From Betaproteobacteria bacterium Ga0077523 (lineage in GTDB: Bacteria > Pseudomonadota > Gammaproteobacteria > Burkholderiales > Ga0077523), in contig LNDQ01000150.1 of assembly GCA_001464695.1 (NCBI GenBank), positions 62,001 to 126,000 on the forward strand: a DNA stretch of 64,000 bases, read 5' to 3'. The notes beneath the pieces are model-generated. The model made no database searches. It had not been told where the DNA came from and saw only the letters and a list, made by a program, of their open reading frames with translations. The first letter of the stretch is position 1, and every line of letters starts with the position of its first letter. Of the stretch, positions 34,679 to 42,372 are shown one piece after another. Position numbers and translations under genes: made by a program.

Positions 34679-35761
34679 ATGTCGCTCAAACCTTCGATCC
34701 ACTGGCTGTTCGCGTTCATTCCGGTCACGTTCGCGCTCGAGCACGGGCATGCGGCGCCGCCGCTCGTGTTCTTTTCGGCGGCCCTCTCGATCGTGCCGAT
34801 CGCGGCTCTGATCGTGCAAGCCACCGAGCACCTGTCGGTCCATACCGGCGACGCCGTGGGCGGGCTGCTCAACGCAACCTTCGGCAACGCGCCCGAGTTG
34901 ATCATCGCGGTGGTCGCGCTGCGCTCGGGCATGGTCGACCTGGTGCGCGGGTCCCTCGTCGGGGCGATATACGCCAATATCCTGTTGGCAATGGGGCTCG
35001 CATTCCTGCTGGGGGGAATGCGCTATCGCGAGCAGCACTACAGTGCAGGTGCCACGCGCATGTACAGCTCGATGATGTTCGTGGCGGTCGTGAGTCTCGC
35101 GATTCCCAGCGCCATCGGGCGCATGACCGCAGCCGACGGCACGCCCCTGTCCTTGCCCGGTCTGCAGCTTGGCGCCGCCGCCATCCTGCTCGGCGCCTAT
35201 GGGTTGTATCTCGTCTTCATGCTGAAGACCCATCCCGGCATCTTCAAGCCGGAGCAAGGACCGACGCCGGACGGTCATTCGCACGGGCCCGCGTGGAGCG
35301 TGCCACGCTCAGTGGGCACGCTGGTGATCGCGTCGGTGGGCGCTGCCGTGGTGTCGGAGATCCTGGTCGGCGCTGCCGAAGGCACAGGGGAAGCGCTCGG
35401 CATGTCCCAGGCTTTCATCGGCATGATCTTCCTCGCCATCGTCGGCGGGGCGGCGGAGAGCGGTTCCGCGATCGCCATGGGGCGCAAGAACCGCATGGAC
35501 CTCGCGGTCAGCATCGCGCTGGGCAGTTGCATCCAGATCGCGCTGTTCGTCGCTCCGGTGTTGGTGATCGCGAGCTATTTCATCGGCCCCCAACCTTTCG
35601 ACCTCGCGTTCGGCAAAGGTCAGATCGCGGCGCTGTTCGTCGCGGTGTTGATTGCCGCGGTGGTGGCGAACGACGGGCGCTCCAACTGGTACAAGGGGGT
35701 CCAGCTGATCACCGTCTACGCGATGACGGCGCTGGCGCTCTACCTGATTCCCGGCGGCTGA
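34679..35761 (+). CDS. Calcium/proton exchanger (CaCA family, Cax-like)
   Basis: A 360-residue inner-membrane antiporter moving Ca2+ (or Na+) against H+. Two alpha repeats are seen: ALIVQATEHLSVHTGDAVGGLLNATFGNAPELIIAVVAL in the N half and VGAAEGTGEALGMSQAFIGMIFLAIVGGAAESGSAIAMG in the C half, both with the Gly-Asn/Glu-Pro-Glu-like ion site. About ten membrane helices. A His-rich acidic link HSHGPAWS separates the halves. The start ATG 34679 has AGGAA seven bases upstream. The next gene, a VIT-like protein, follows after six bases. Confidence 0.85.
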   Translation: MSLKPSIHWLFAFIPVTFALEHGHAAPPLVFFSAALSIVPIAALIVQATEHLSVHTGDAVGGLLNATFGNAPELIIAVVALRSGMVDLVRGSLVGAIYANILLAMGLAFLLGGMRYREQHYSAGATRMYSSMMFVAVVSLAIPSAIGRMTAADGTPLSLPGLQLGAAAILLGAYGLYLVFMLKTHPGIFKPEQGPTPDGHSHGPAWSVPRSVGTLVIASVGAAVVSEILVGAAEGTGEALGMSQAFIGMIFLAIVGGAAESGSAIAMGRKNRMDLAVSIALGSCIQIALFVAPVLVIASYFIGPQPFDLAFGKGQIAALFVAVLIAAVVANDGRSNWYKGVQLITVYAMTALALYLIPGG

Positions 35762-35767
35762 GTCCGG

Positions 35768-36448
35768 ATGGATTCGGCCGATTCCATGACGCAGCAGGAC
35801 GCCGGTACCCGCGCGCCGATCCTGAGTCCGCTCGACCGCAACGCGGAGATCCTGTTCGGCCTGTTCATGTGTCTTACTTTCACCGGAACCCTGAGTGCCG
35901 CCACCGCGGGTCACGAAGAGGTGCGGACCATGATGTTCGCGGCCATCGGCTGCAACACGGCCTGGGGCCTGGTGGATGGCGTCATGTACGTGCTGCGCAC
36001 GCTCGTGACGCGTGGCCATACGCTGCACCTGGCGCGCGAGGTGCGCGCAGCCGGTGACCCGGCGCGCGAGCGCGACATCACCGCAGCGGAATTGAGCCCG
36101 CTCGTCCGCGGTGCCATCGGCACGGACGGCGTGGATCGCATCCGGTCCGCGATCCACGCACTCGGGGAAGTGCCGCGGCGTCCGTCGCTCCAATGGGGTG
36201 ACGTCAAGGCGGCGCTCCTCATCTTCACCCTCGTGTTCCTCTCCACGTTTCCGGTCGTGCTGCCGTTCGTGCTCTTCGACGACGTCGTGCGTGCCAAGCG
36301 CGTGTCCGCTGCCGTGGCGATCACCCTACTGTTTCTGTGCGGTTACACCTGGGGTAGGCATGCCGGCCTACGCCCGGGGTTCGTGGGTGTCGCCATGGTC
36401 GTCATCGGTGTCGCAATCGAAGCGGCCGTCATCGCGCTGGGCGGCTGA
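35768..36448 (+). CDS. Membrane protein, VIT1/CCC1-like
   Basis: A 226-residue integral membrane protein with about five helices (ILFGLFMCLTFTGTLSAAT; MMFAAIGCNTAWGLVDGVMYVL; VKAALLIFTLVFLSTFPVVLPFVLF; SAAVAITLLFLCGYTWG; VGVAMVVIGVAIEAAVIALGG). A cytoplasmic region of about 70 charged residues lies between helices 2 and 3. The layout and the GLVDGVMY turn resemble the VIT1/CCC1 iron/manganese transporter family, but the match is weak to my eye. It directly follows the Ca2+/H+ exchanger, so divalent-cation export is a fair guess. Confidence 0.55.
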   Translation: MDSADSMTQQDAGTRAPILSPLDRNAEILFGLFMCLTFTGTLSAATAGHEEVRTMMFAAIGCNTAWGLVDGVMYVLRTLVTRGHTLHLAREVRAAGDPARERDITAAELSPLVRGAIGTDGVDRIRSAIHALGEVPRRPSLQWGDVKAALLIFTLVFLSTFPVVLPFVLFDDVVRAKRVSAAVAITLLFLCGYTWGRHAGLRPGFVGVAMVVIGVAIEAAVIALGG

Positions 36449-36465
36449 CCCATCGGCGTTGCTGC

Positions 36466-36497
36466 TTGACAACGCCGGACCCCCGGCACAGGCTAGT
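36466..36497 (+). promoter_or_regulatory. Possible sigma-70 promoter upstream of the AraC regulator
   Basis: TTGACA at 36466-36471 is a perfect -35 element in the 71-base gap before the AraC gene. The best -10-like sequence is GCTAGT at 36492-36497, three matches of six with a spacer of 20 bases, which is longer than the usual 16-18. The -35 match is sound, the -10 is weak. Confidence 0.3.
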
Positions 36498-36519
36498 CGT
36501 CAGGGTTACGACATGAAAA

Positions 36520-37623
36520 GTGAGACCCGCCATGCGGAAAGACGCGGGACAGGGGAGCGCACGCGAGTCGAGATCCAACCAGACGCCACCGATCGTTGCG
36601 GCGTTGATCCCCTATCAGCGCGTGGGAGGGCTGGTCGAGATTCCCGCGCTGTTGCGCGAATTCGGATGCGAACCCGAGACCGTCCTGTCCAGCGCAGGGG
36701 TCGACCCGATCGCGTTGAATCAGATCGATGGCCGGATTCCCTATTCCGACGCCACGAAGCTGCTGCACGCGTGCGTGCGGAGTACCGGGTGTGCCCATTT
36801 CGGCCTGCTTGCCGGGCAGCGCTGGGATCTCGCGCACATGGGTGTACTGGGTGAGTCGATGCGCGCGGCCACTTCGGTACGAGCCGCCCTGGAGTTGTTC
36901 GCCGCGCATCAACACCGCAACAGCGATGCCGCCGCCGCTTTCCTGCTCGAGTACCGGGACACCATCTCCCTCGGCTACGCGGTCTACCGAACGGATATCG
37001 AACACATCGATCTCGCCTACGATCTGGCGCTGGCCTTCGCCTGCAATCTGATGCGCGAATTGTGCGGGCCGCGCTGGAGCGCGACCGAGGTCGCCTTCTC
37101 GCGGGCGGTGCCCAGGGACGGTGCGCCGTACCGGCAGGTCTTCCGAGCACCATTGCGCTTCGACCAGGATCACTGTGCAGTGCGATTTCCGATGCGATGG
37201 CTCGACCAGGATGTCGCGCGCGGCCGGGCAGTGCACGAACCGGAAAGCCCGGATGGGCCGGGCGATCCGACGCAGCTCGATCTCGTGAACCGCACGCACC
37301 GACTGCTGCGCGTGCTGCTGCTGGAAGGCAAATGCTCCGGCGACGATCTCGCGCAGAAGCTTCATCTGCACCGTCGCACGCTGAATCGGCGACTGAAAGA
37401 GCACGGCACGACGTTCCGTGATGTTCTCGACAGCGTGCGTTTCGAGGCCGCGTGCCAGCTCCTGCGGTACACGGAGATGTCCATGCAGGACCTCGCCGCT
37501 GCCCTGTGCTACTCGGAGGTGAGTGCCTTCATGCATGCATTCAGCCGCTGGTCAGGGACATCGCCCAGCCGGTGGCGCTTGGACGCCCGGCGCCCCGGCG
37601 GCGGGCGTGCCAGTGTTGTCTGA
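36520..37623 (+). CDS. AraC-family transcriptional regulator (arabinose-operon-like ligand domain)
   Basis: A 367-residue DNA-binding regulator. The N-terminal domain (LIPYQRVGGLVEIPALLREFGCEPETVLSSAGVDP ... LDQDVARG) is the long ligand-binding type seen in OruR/ArgR- and GliR-like AraC proteins. The C-terminal helix-turn-helix pair is normal: GDDLAQKLHLHRRTLNRRLKEHGTTFRDVLDSVRFEAACQLL and MSMQDLAAALCYSEVSAFMHAFSRWSGTSPSRW. The start GTG 36520 has no clear ribosome site; ATG 36532 is an equal choice. It lies upstream of the arginine/ornithine island and may control it; OruR, which responds to ornithine, is of this class. Confidence 0.85.
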   Translation: MRPAMRKDAGQGSARESRSNQTPPIVAALIPYQRVGGLVEIPALLREFGCEPETVLSSAGVDPIALNQIDGRIPYSDATKLLHACVRSTGCAHFGLLAGQRWDLAHMGVLGESMRAATSVRAALELFAAHQHRNSDAAAAFLLEYRDTISLGYAVYRTDIEHIDLAYDLALAFACNLMRELCGPRWSATEVAFSRAVPRDGAPYRQVFRAPLRFDQDHCAVRFPMRWLDQDVARGRAVHEPESPDGPGDPTQLDLVNRTHRLLRVLLLEGKCSGDDLAQKLHLHRRTLNRRLKEHGTTFRDVLDSVRFEAACQLLRYTEMSMQDLAAALCYSEVSAFMHAFSRWSGTSPSRWRLDARRPGGGRASVV

Positions 37624-37650
37624 CCCGCGGTAATTGTCGCCCCCGTTGTC

Positions 37651-37666
37651 ACCGTACGCGTACGGT
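37651..37666. promoter_or_regulatory. 16-bp perfect palindrome, candidate operator
   Basis: ACCGTACGCGTACGGT is its own reverse complement. It lies 28 bases after the AraC stop and 394 bases before the next gene. Such a palindrome suits a dimeric regulator. AraC proteins usually bind direct repeats, so the local AraC regulator is not the obvious ligand. Confidence 0.45.
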
Positions 37667-37766
37667 TCGCGGCGGCGACGTCCTGGAGCAGAAGTCTCTG
37701 CGCGACGCGATCGTGTCGAGATTTATCAAGTAGTGCCCCATCGTCGACGTGCAGAATGGTTTCACG

Positions 37767-37780
37767 TTGATGCGCGTCAA
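37767..37780 (+). promoter_or_regulatory. FNR/ANR-like box
   Basis: TTGATGCGCGTCAA matches the FNR/ANR consensus TTGAT-N4-ATCAA at nine of ten defined bases. It lies 280 bases before the first gene of the arginine/ornithine island. ANR drives arc genes under low oxygen in Pseudomonas, so the match fits the genes downstream. Distance to a start site cannot be judged without transcript data. Confidence 0.4.
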
Positions 37781-38059
37781 CACCGAGCTGCATTGAAGTG
37801 GGAGACTGCTTCACACCGGTTCTTGTTCGCGCTCGAAGGCGCAGCGGGATGATCGCGACGAGATCAGCAGGACTGATCGACCGGGTCATCCTGGCGCGTC
37901 GACGCGCGATGCAGGCGAGCGCGTGTGGTGACGAGGCCGGTGCAGTCCAGTAAACCATCTGATGAAGGGTGCCGGCGGTTGTGCGCAGCCGTCCGGAACG
38001 AATTGCATCGGCAGGAAGCCGTTCACGCCCGCACGGGGTGACGCGAAGGGGGTGGGGAG

Positions 38060-38623
38060 ATGACCAACTACACGGGTTTTGCCACCGCCATGCTGGCGGC
38101 GGCCATGCTAGCCGGCTGTGCCGGAGCGCAGAAACCGATGGATCGGCTCGAGGAGACGCTCGAGATGCGGGCTGTCGTCGTGGCGATCGATCAGGCACGG
38201 CGGCTCGTCACCGTGAAGAGCGAGGACGCCGAGCTGGTTCTCGAGGCCGCGGGGACCATCAAGAACCTGGATCAGATCCAGGTGGGCGACGAAGTCGCGC
38301 TCAAGGTCACCGAGACGCTGGCGTGGCAGGTGCGTCCGGGCGGCAAGGACGGTCCGGGTGTCAGCACCGGCGCGGCGATCAGTACCGCTCCGCCAGGCGC
38401 CAAGCCGTCCGTGACGGGCAAGCGCAGCGTCCAGTTCACGGTGAGCATCACCGCCATCGATCTCGAGCAAGGCACCGTGACTCTCACCGGAGCCGAGGGG
38501 AGATCGCGCACCGTCAGGGCGCGCGATCCGAACAATCTGAAGCGCGTGAAGGTCGGCGACCTGCTGGACCTGACTTACACCGAAGCGATCGCGCTCGATG
38601 TTCGATCGACGAAGGGCCAGTAG
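38060..38623 (+). CDS. Hypothetical lipoprotein
   Basis: A 187-residue protein with a lipoprotein signal ending MLAGC, Cys-20. The rest has two similar beta-rich pieces: MRAVVVAIDQARRLVTVKSEDAELVLEA and FTVSITAIDLEQGTVTLTGAEGRSRTVRARD, each followed by VKVGDLLDLTYTEA-like or VGDEVALKVTET-like tails, so it may be an internal duplication of an OB-like or SH3-like unit. I do not recognise a named family. It is the first gene after the FNR-like box and precedes the porin gene by 96 bases. Confidence 0.6.
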   Translation: MTNYTGFATAMLAAAMLAGCAGAQKPMDRLEETLEMRAVVVAIDQARRLVTVKSEDAELVLEAAGTIKNLDQIQVGDEVALKVTETLAWQVRPGGKDGPGVSTGAAISTAPPGAKPSVTGKRSVQFTVSITAIDLEQGTVTLTGAEGRSRTVRARDPNNLKRVKVGDLLDLTYTEAIALDVRSTKGQ

Positions 38624-38719
38624 CGGTGCGAAGGTCGCGGTCCCCGGAGACTCTTCACAGTACGGGCCGGAGACAAAAACAGCAGTCGGGACGGACCCGG
38701 CGAATTGCGGGAGGACATC

Positions 38720-40096
38720 ATGAAGGGTGCATTCTGGTTCGTGCTCGCACTCACGGTCGGCGGCAATGCCTACGCGCAGTCCAATGAAGAACTGAAGCGA
38801 CAGCTCGATCGGGCATTGCAGGCGGTCGATGATCTGCAGAAGCGCGTCAAGGCGCTCGAAGGTGAGAAGCAGGCTGCACCCGCGGCAGGAGCGCCGGCGG
38901 CCGCGAAAAGTGCGGAGCCGGCACCAGCGCCGGTGTCGACCGCCGCAGGTGCTGCGGTCGTCGCGCCCGACAGCGTGGCCGAAGCAGGTGCGCCCAACGC
39001 CGACAAGGCGCGCGTCGAGATCAGCGGGCAAGTGCAACTCGACGCCATCTACGACTTCAATCGCGTCGATCCGGACTGGAACGCGACGTTGCGGCCATCC
39101 AAGATTCCGGTCGTCTGCCCGGGCGACCCCGGTTGCGGCAAGGACGGCGAATCCATCATGAGCATCCGGCAGACCAAGCTCGGATTCAAGGGATACCTGC
39201 CCACCAAGATGGGGTTGCTCACCACGTGGCTCGATTTCGACCTGTTCGACAGTGGCGGGGGCAACACGAGAGCGCGCGTGCTCAATGCCTGGGGTGAGCT
39301 CGGCATGTTCGGTGCGGGCCAGACCTACACGCTGTTCATGAACATCGACACGTTCCCTAACACCCTCGATTACTGGGGGCCCAACGGCATGGTGTTCATC
39401 CGCAACCCGCAGTTGCGCGTCACGCCCTACAACAGCGACGGCATGAAGGTCGCGTTCTCCCTGGAGCAGCCGGGTGCGGCGATCGACACCGGCAAGGTGG
39501 CGGACGTCGATCCGGCGCTTGCCGCAGGCGTCACCGGCCGCACGCGATTTCCCGATCTCATCGGTCAATTCCGTCTCGACCGCGGATGGGGGCACTTCCA
39601 GGCCGCCGGGATGCTGCGTCAGATCGGCTTCGAGACCCCCGCCAATCCCGGCGCGAATCCGTCCGGAACCAGAGCCGGCTACGGCCTGAGCATGAATGGC
39701 CAGTACAACACGATCGGCCAGGACCGCGTCGTTGCCCATCTGGTGCTGGGCCGCGGCATCGCGAGCTACATGAATGACGGCGGCGTCGATCTGGCGCCGA
39801 ACGCCAGCCTGAGTGCGGAGGCCGTGCAGTCGGTGGGGTGGTTTGTCTACTACGATCACTACTGGACCAACCAGTGGAGCAGTTCCGTCGGCTTGAGCGA
39901 ACATCGCCAGTCGAACACCGACGGGCAGTTTGCCAACGCGTTCAAGAAGGGCACGTACTCGTCGGTGAACCTGCTGTACATGCCGGTCAAGAACATGACC
40001 GTAGGCGGCGAGTTGTTGTGGGGCAAGCGCGAGAACAAGGACGGCCAGTCGGGTGACGACACGCGCGTCCAGTTCTCCGCCCGCTACAAGTTCTAG
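38720..40096 (+). CDS. DcaP-like outer-membrane porin
   Basis: A 458-residue outer-membrane channel. The start ATG 38720 follows GGGAGG (38709-38714); the signal peptide ends NAYAQS. The mature N terminus is a coiled coil (SNEELKRQLDRALQAVDDLQKRVKALEGEKQ), a periplasmic feature of DcaP-like trimers, then an Ala/Pro linker. The barrel shows VEISGQVQLDAIYDFNRVDPDWNATLRPSKIPV, IRQTKLGFKGYLPTKMG, GQTYTLFMNIDTFPNTLDYWGPNGM, and ends RVQFSARYKF. DcaP porins take up negatively charged small molecules. It sits 14 bases before the arginine-decarboxylase gene and may admit the substrates used downstream. Confidence 0.8.
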   Translation: MKGAFWFVLALTVGGNAYAQSNEELKRQLDRALQAVDDLQKRVKALEGEKQAAPAAGAPAAAKSAEPAPAPVSTAAGAAVVAPDSVAEAGAPNADKARVEISGQVQLDAIYDFNRVDPDWNATLRPSKIPVVCPGDPGCGKDGESIMSIRQTKLGFKGYLPTKMGLLTTWLDFDLFDSGGGNTRARVLNAWGELGMFGAGQTYTLFMNIDTFPNTLDYWGPNGMVFIRNPQLRVTPYNSDGMKVAFSLEQPGAAIDTGKVADVDPALAAGVTGRTRFPDLIGQFRLDRGWGHFQAAGMLRQIGFETPANPGANPSGTRAGYGLSMNGQYNTIGQDRVVAHLVLGRGIASYMNDGGVDLAPNASLSAEAVQSVGWFVYYDHYWTNQWSSSVGLSEHRQSNTDGQFANAFKKGTYSSVNLLYMPVKNMTVGGELLWGKRENKDGQSGDDTRVQFSARYKF

Positions 40097-40110
40097 GTTG
40101 GAGGCCGGCC

Positions 40111-42372
40111 ATGGAATTCTTCAAGGCATTCCCCGTCGCCATCATCGACGAGGACTACGAAGGCAAGCACGCTGCCGGACGCGGCATGCGGCAGCTTGCC
40201 GGCGCGATCGAGAACGAAGGATTCCGGGTGGTCTCGGGCTTGAGCTACGCGGATGCGCAGCGGCTGGTGGACGTGGCCAACAACGAATCGTGCTGGCTCG
40301 TGTCCGTCGACGGTGCGGAAGCCGGCACGGCGCAATGGGATGTCCTCGAGAAAGTGCTGGCCACCAAGCGCCGTCGCAACGACCGGCTGCCGATCTTTCT
40401 CTTCGGCGACGAGCGCACCGCGGAGATGGTGCCTGCGGGTGTGTTGAAGCACGCCAACGCGTTCATGCGCCTGTTCGAGGACTCACCCGAGTTCCTGGCC
40501 CGCGCCATCGCGCGCTCGGCGCAGCTCTACCTGGAGCGCCTGGCGCCGCCGATGTTCAAGGCGCTCATGGACTACACGCTGCACGCAAGCTACTCGTGGC
40601 ACACGCCCGGTCACGGCGGCGGGGTGGGATTCCGCAAGAGCCCGGTCGGACACCTCTTCTACAACTTCTTCGGCGAGAACACGCTGCGATCGGACATCTC
40701 GGTGTCGGTGGGCTCGATCGGCTCGTTGCTCGATCACACCGGGCCGATCGCCGAAGGCGAGCGCAACTCGGCGCGGATCTTCGGCTCGGATGAAACCCTG
40801 TTCGTGGTCGGCGGAACCTCGACCGCGAACAAGATCGTCTGGCACGGCATGGTCGGCCGCGGCGACCTGGTGCTGTGCGATCGCAACTGCCACAAGTCGA
40901 TCCTGCACTCGCTGATCATGACCGGTGCCACGCCGATCTATCTGGTGCCCTCGCGCAACGGCCTGGGCATCATCGGGCCGATCTCGCGCGACCAGTTCAC
41001 GCCCGAGTCGATGCAGAAGAAGATCGCCGCCAGCCCGTTGGCCGGGGAGTCGAGCGGCAAGGTGCGGCTGATGGTGATGACCAACTCCACCTACGACGGC
41101 CTCTGCTACAACATCGACGCCATCAAGCAGACGGTCGGCGACGCGGTGGAAGTGCTGCATTTCGACGAGGCGTGGTACGCCTACGGCAATTTCCACCCGT
41201 TCTACGACGGCTACCACGCCATCTCGTCCGAGCGTCCCGCGCGCTCGCCGCATGCCATCACCTTCGCCACGCAATCGACGCACAAGCTGCTGGCGGCGCT
41301 GTCACAGGCCTCGATGATCCATGTCCAGCACGCCGAAGCGCGCAAGCTCGACATGACGCGCTTCAACGAGGCGTTCATGATGCACACGTCGACCTCGCCG
41401 CAGTACGGCATCATCGCTTCGTGCGACGTCGCCGCGGCAATGATGGAACAGCCGGCCGGCCGGGCGATCGTGCAGGAGACGATCGACGAGGCGCTGAGCT
41501 TCCGCCGCGCCATGACCGCGGTGAAGCAGCAGCTCAAGGGCTCTTGGTGGTTCGATGTCTGGCAGCCCGACGCCATGGCAAAGCATCCGACGGACGTGAC
41601 GTCCGACTGGGTGTTGAAGCCGGGCGACAAGTGGCATGGGTTCGAAGGCCTTGCCGAGAATCATGCTCTGGTGGACCCGATCAAGGTCACGATCCTCACG
41701 CCGGGGCTCTCGGCCGACGGTACGATGCAGACCAACGGCATTCCCGCCGCGGTGGTGGTCAGGTTCCTGTCGCTGCGCCGAATCGAGATCGAGAAGACGG
41801 GTCTGTACTCGTTCCTGGTGCTGTTCTCGATGGGCATCACCAAGGGCAAGTGGAGCACGCTCGTCACCGAGCTGATCAACTTCAAGGACCTGTACGACGC
41901 CAATGCGCCGGTGAAGCGCGCGCTGCCGGGGCTCGTCGAGGCGCATCCGGAAGCCTACGGCAAGATGGGCCTCAAGGACCTCTGCGATCAGATGCACCGG
42001 GTGTACCGCGAGGACAACCTGCCCAAGGCGCAGAAGGACATGTACACCACGCTGCCGGAGATGGCGATGCGTCCGGCCGATGCCTACGATCGCCTCGTGC
42101 GCGGGCGTGTCGAAAGCGTCGAGATCGACAAGCTGATGGGCCGCACGCTGGGCGTGATGGTCGTGCCATACCCGCCCGGCATCCCGGTCATCATGCCGGG
42201 TGAGCGCATCACGGCAGCGACGAAGTCCATCCAGGACTACCTGCTGTACGCCCGGGAGTTCGACAGCAAATTCCCCGGCTTCGAGACCGACATCCACGGG
42301 CTGCGCTTCGAGCCCGCCGCCGGGGGCCGGCGTTATCTGGTGGACTGCGTGGCGGAGGACGGCAAGCGATGA
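40111..42372 (+). CDS. Orn/Lys/Arg decarboxylase, arginine (AdiA-like) type
   Basis: A 753-residue PLP enzyme. It has the N-terminal response-regulator-like wing domain (VAIIDEDYEGKHAAGRGMRQLAGAIENEGF), then the large PLP domain with the Schiff-base Lys-392 in QSTHKLLAALSQASMIHV and FDEAWYAYGNFHPFY. The C-terminal region matches E. coli AdiA more than LdcC or SpeF (KPGDKWHGFEGLAENHALVDPIKVTILTPG; VLFSMGITKGKWSTLVTELINFKDLYDANAP). So it should convert arginine to agmatine plus CO2, consuming a proton; lysine as substrate cannot be ruled out. The start ATG 40111 has GGAGG nearby. The stop overlaps the next start (ATGA). Confidence 0.85.
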   Translation: MEFFKAFPVAIIDEDYEGKHAAGRGMRQLAGAIENEGFRVVSGLSYADAQRLVDVANNESCWLVSVDGAEAGTAQWDVLEKVLATKRRRNDRLPIFLFGDERTAEMVPAGVLKHANAFMRLFEDSPEFLARAIARSAQLYLERLAPPMFKALMDYTLHASYSWHTPGHGGGVGFRKSPVGHLFYNFFGENTLRSDISVSVGSIGSLLDHTGPIAEGERNSARIFGSDETLFVVGGTSTANKIVWHGMVGRGDLVLCDRNCHKSILHSLIMTGATPIYLVPSRNGLGIIGPISRDQFTPESMQKKIAASPLAGESSGKVRLMVMTNSTYDGLCYNIDAIKQTVGDAVEVLHFDEAWYAYGNFHPFYDGYHAISSERPARSPHAITFATQSTHKLLAALSQASMIHVQHAEARKLDMTRFNEAFMMHTSTSPQYGIIASCDVAAAMMEQPAGRAIVQETIDEALSFRRAMTAVKQQLKGSWWFDVWQPDAMAKHPTDVTSDWVLKPGDKWHGFEGLAENHALVDPIKVTILTPGLSADGTMQTNGIPAAVVVRFLSLRRIEIEKTGLYSFLVLFSMGITKGKWSTLVTELINFKDLYDANAPVKRALPGLVEAHPEAYGKMGLKDLCDQMHRVYREDNLPKAQKDMYTTLPEMAMRPADAYDRLVRGRVESVEIDKLMGRTLGVMVVPYPPGIPVIMPGERITAATKSIQDYLLYAREFDSKFPGFETDIHGLRFEPAAGGRRYLVDCVAEDGKR

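Larger units (their letters stand above)
37624..38059. promoter_or_regulatory. 436-bp non-coding regulatory gap upstream of the arginine/ornithine island
   Basis: No credible gene lies here. I find a 16-base palindrome (37651-37666), an FNR/ANR-like box (37767-37780), an inverted repeat GATCAG-5-CTGATC (37862-37878) and a 14-base palindrome GCGCGTCGACGCGC (37894-37907). The density of dyads is higher than in any other gap in the window. No sigma-70 pair is convincing. The gap ends in GGGGGTGGGGAG just before the lipoprotein gene. Confidence 0.5.

Noticed and set aside
37634-37852. Possible 72-residue gene in the gap before the island
   Set aside because: Arg-rich sequence, no ribosome site, and it crosses the palindromes and the FNR-like box; regulatory DNA is a better reading.
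38720-40096. Upstream TTG start (38705) for the porin
   Set aside because: ATG 38720 has GGGAGG at the right spacing and begins the signal peptide directly.
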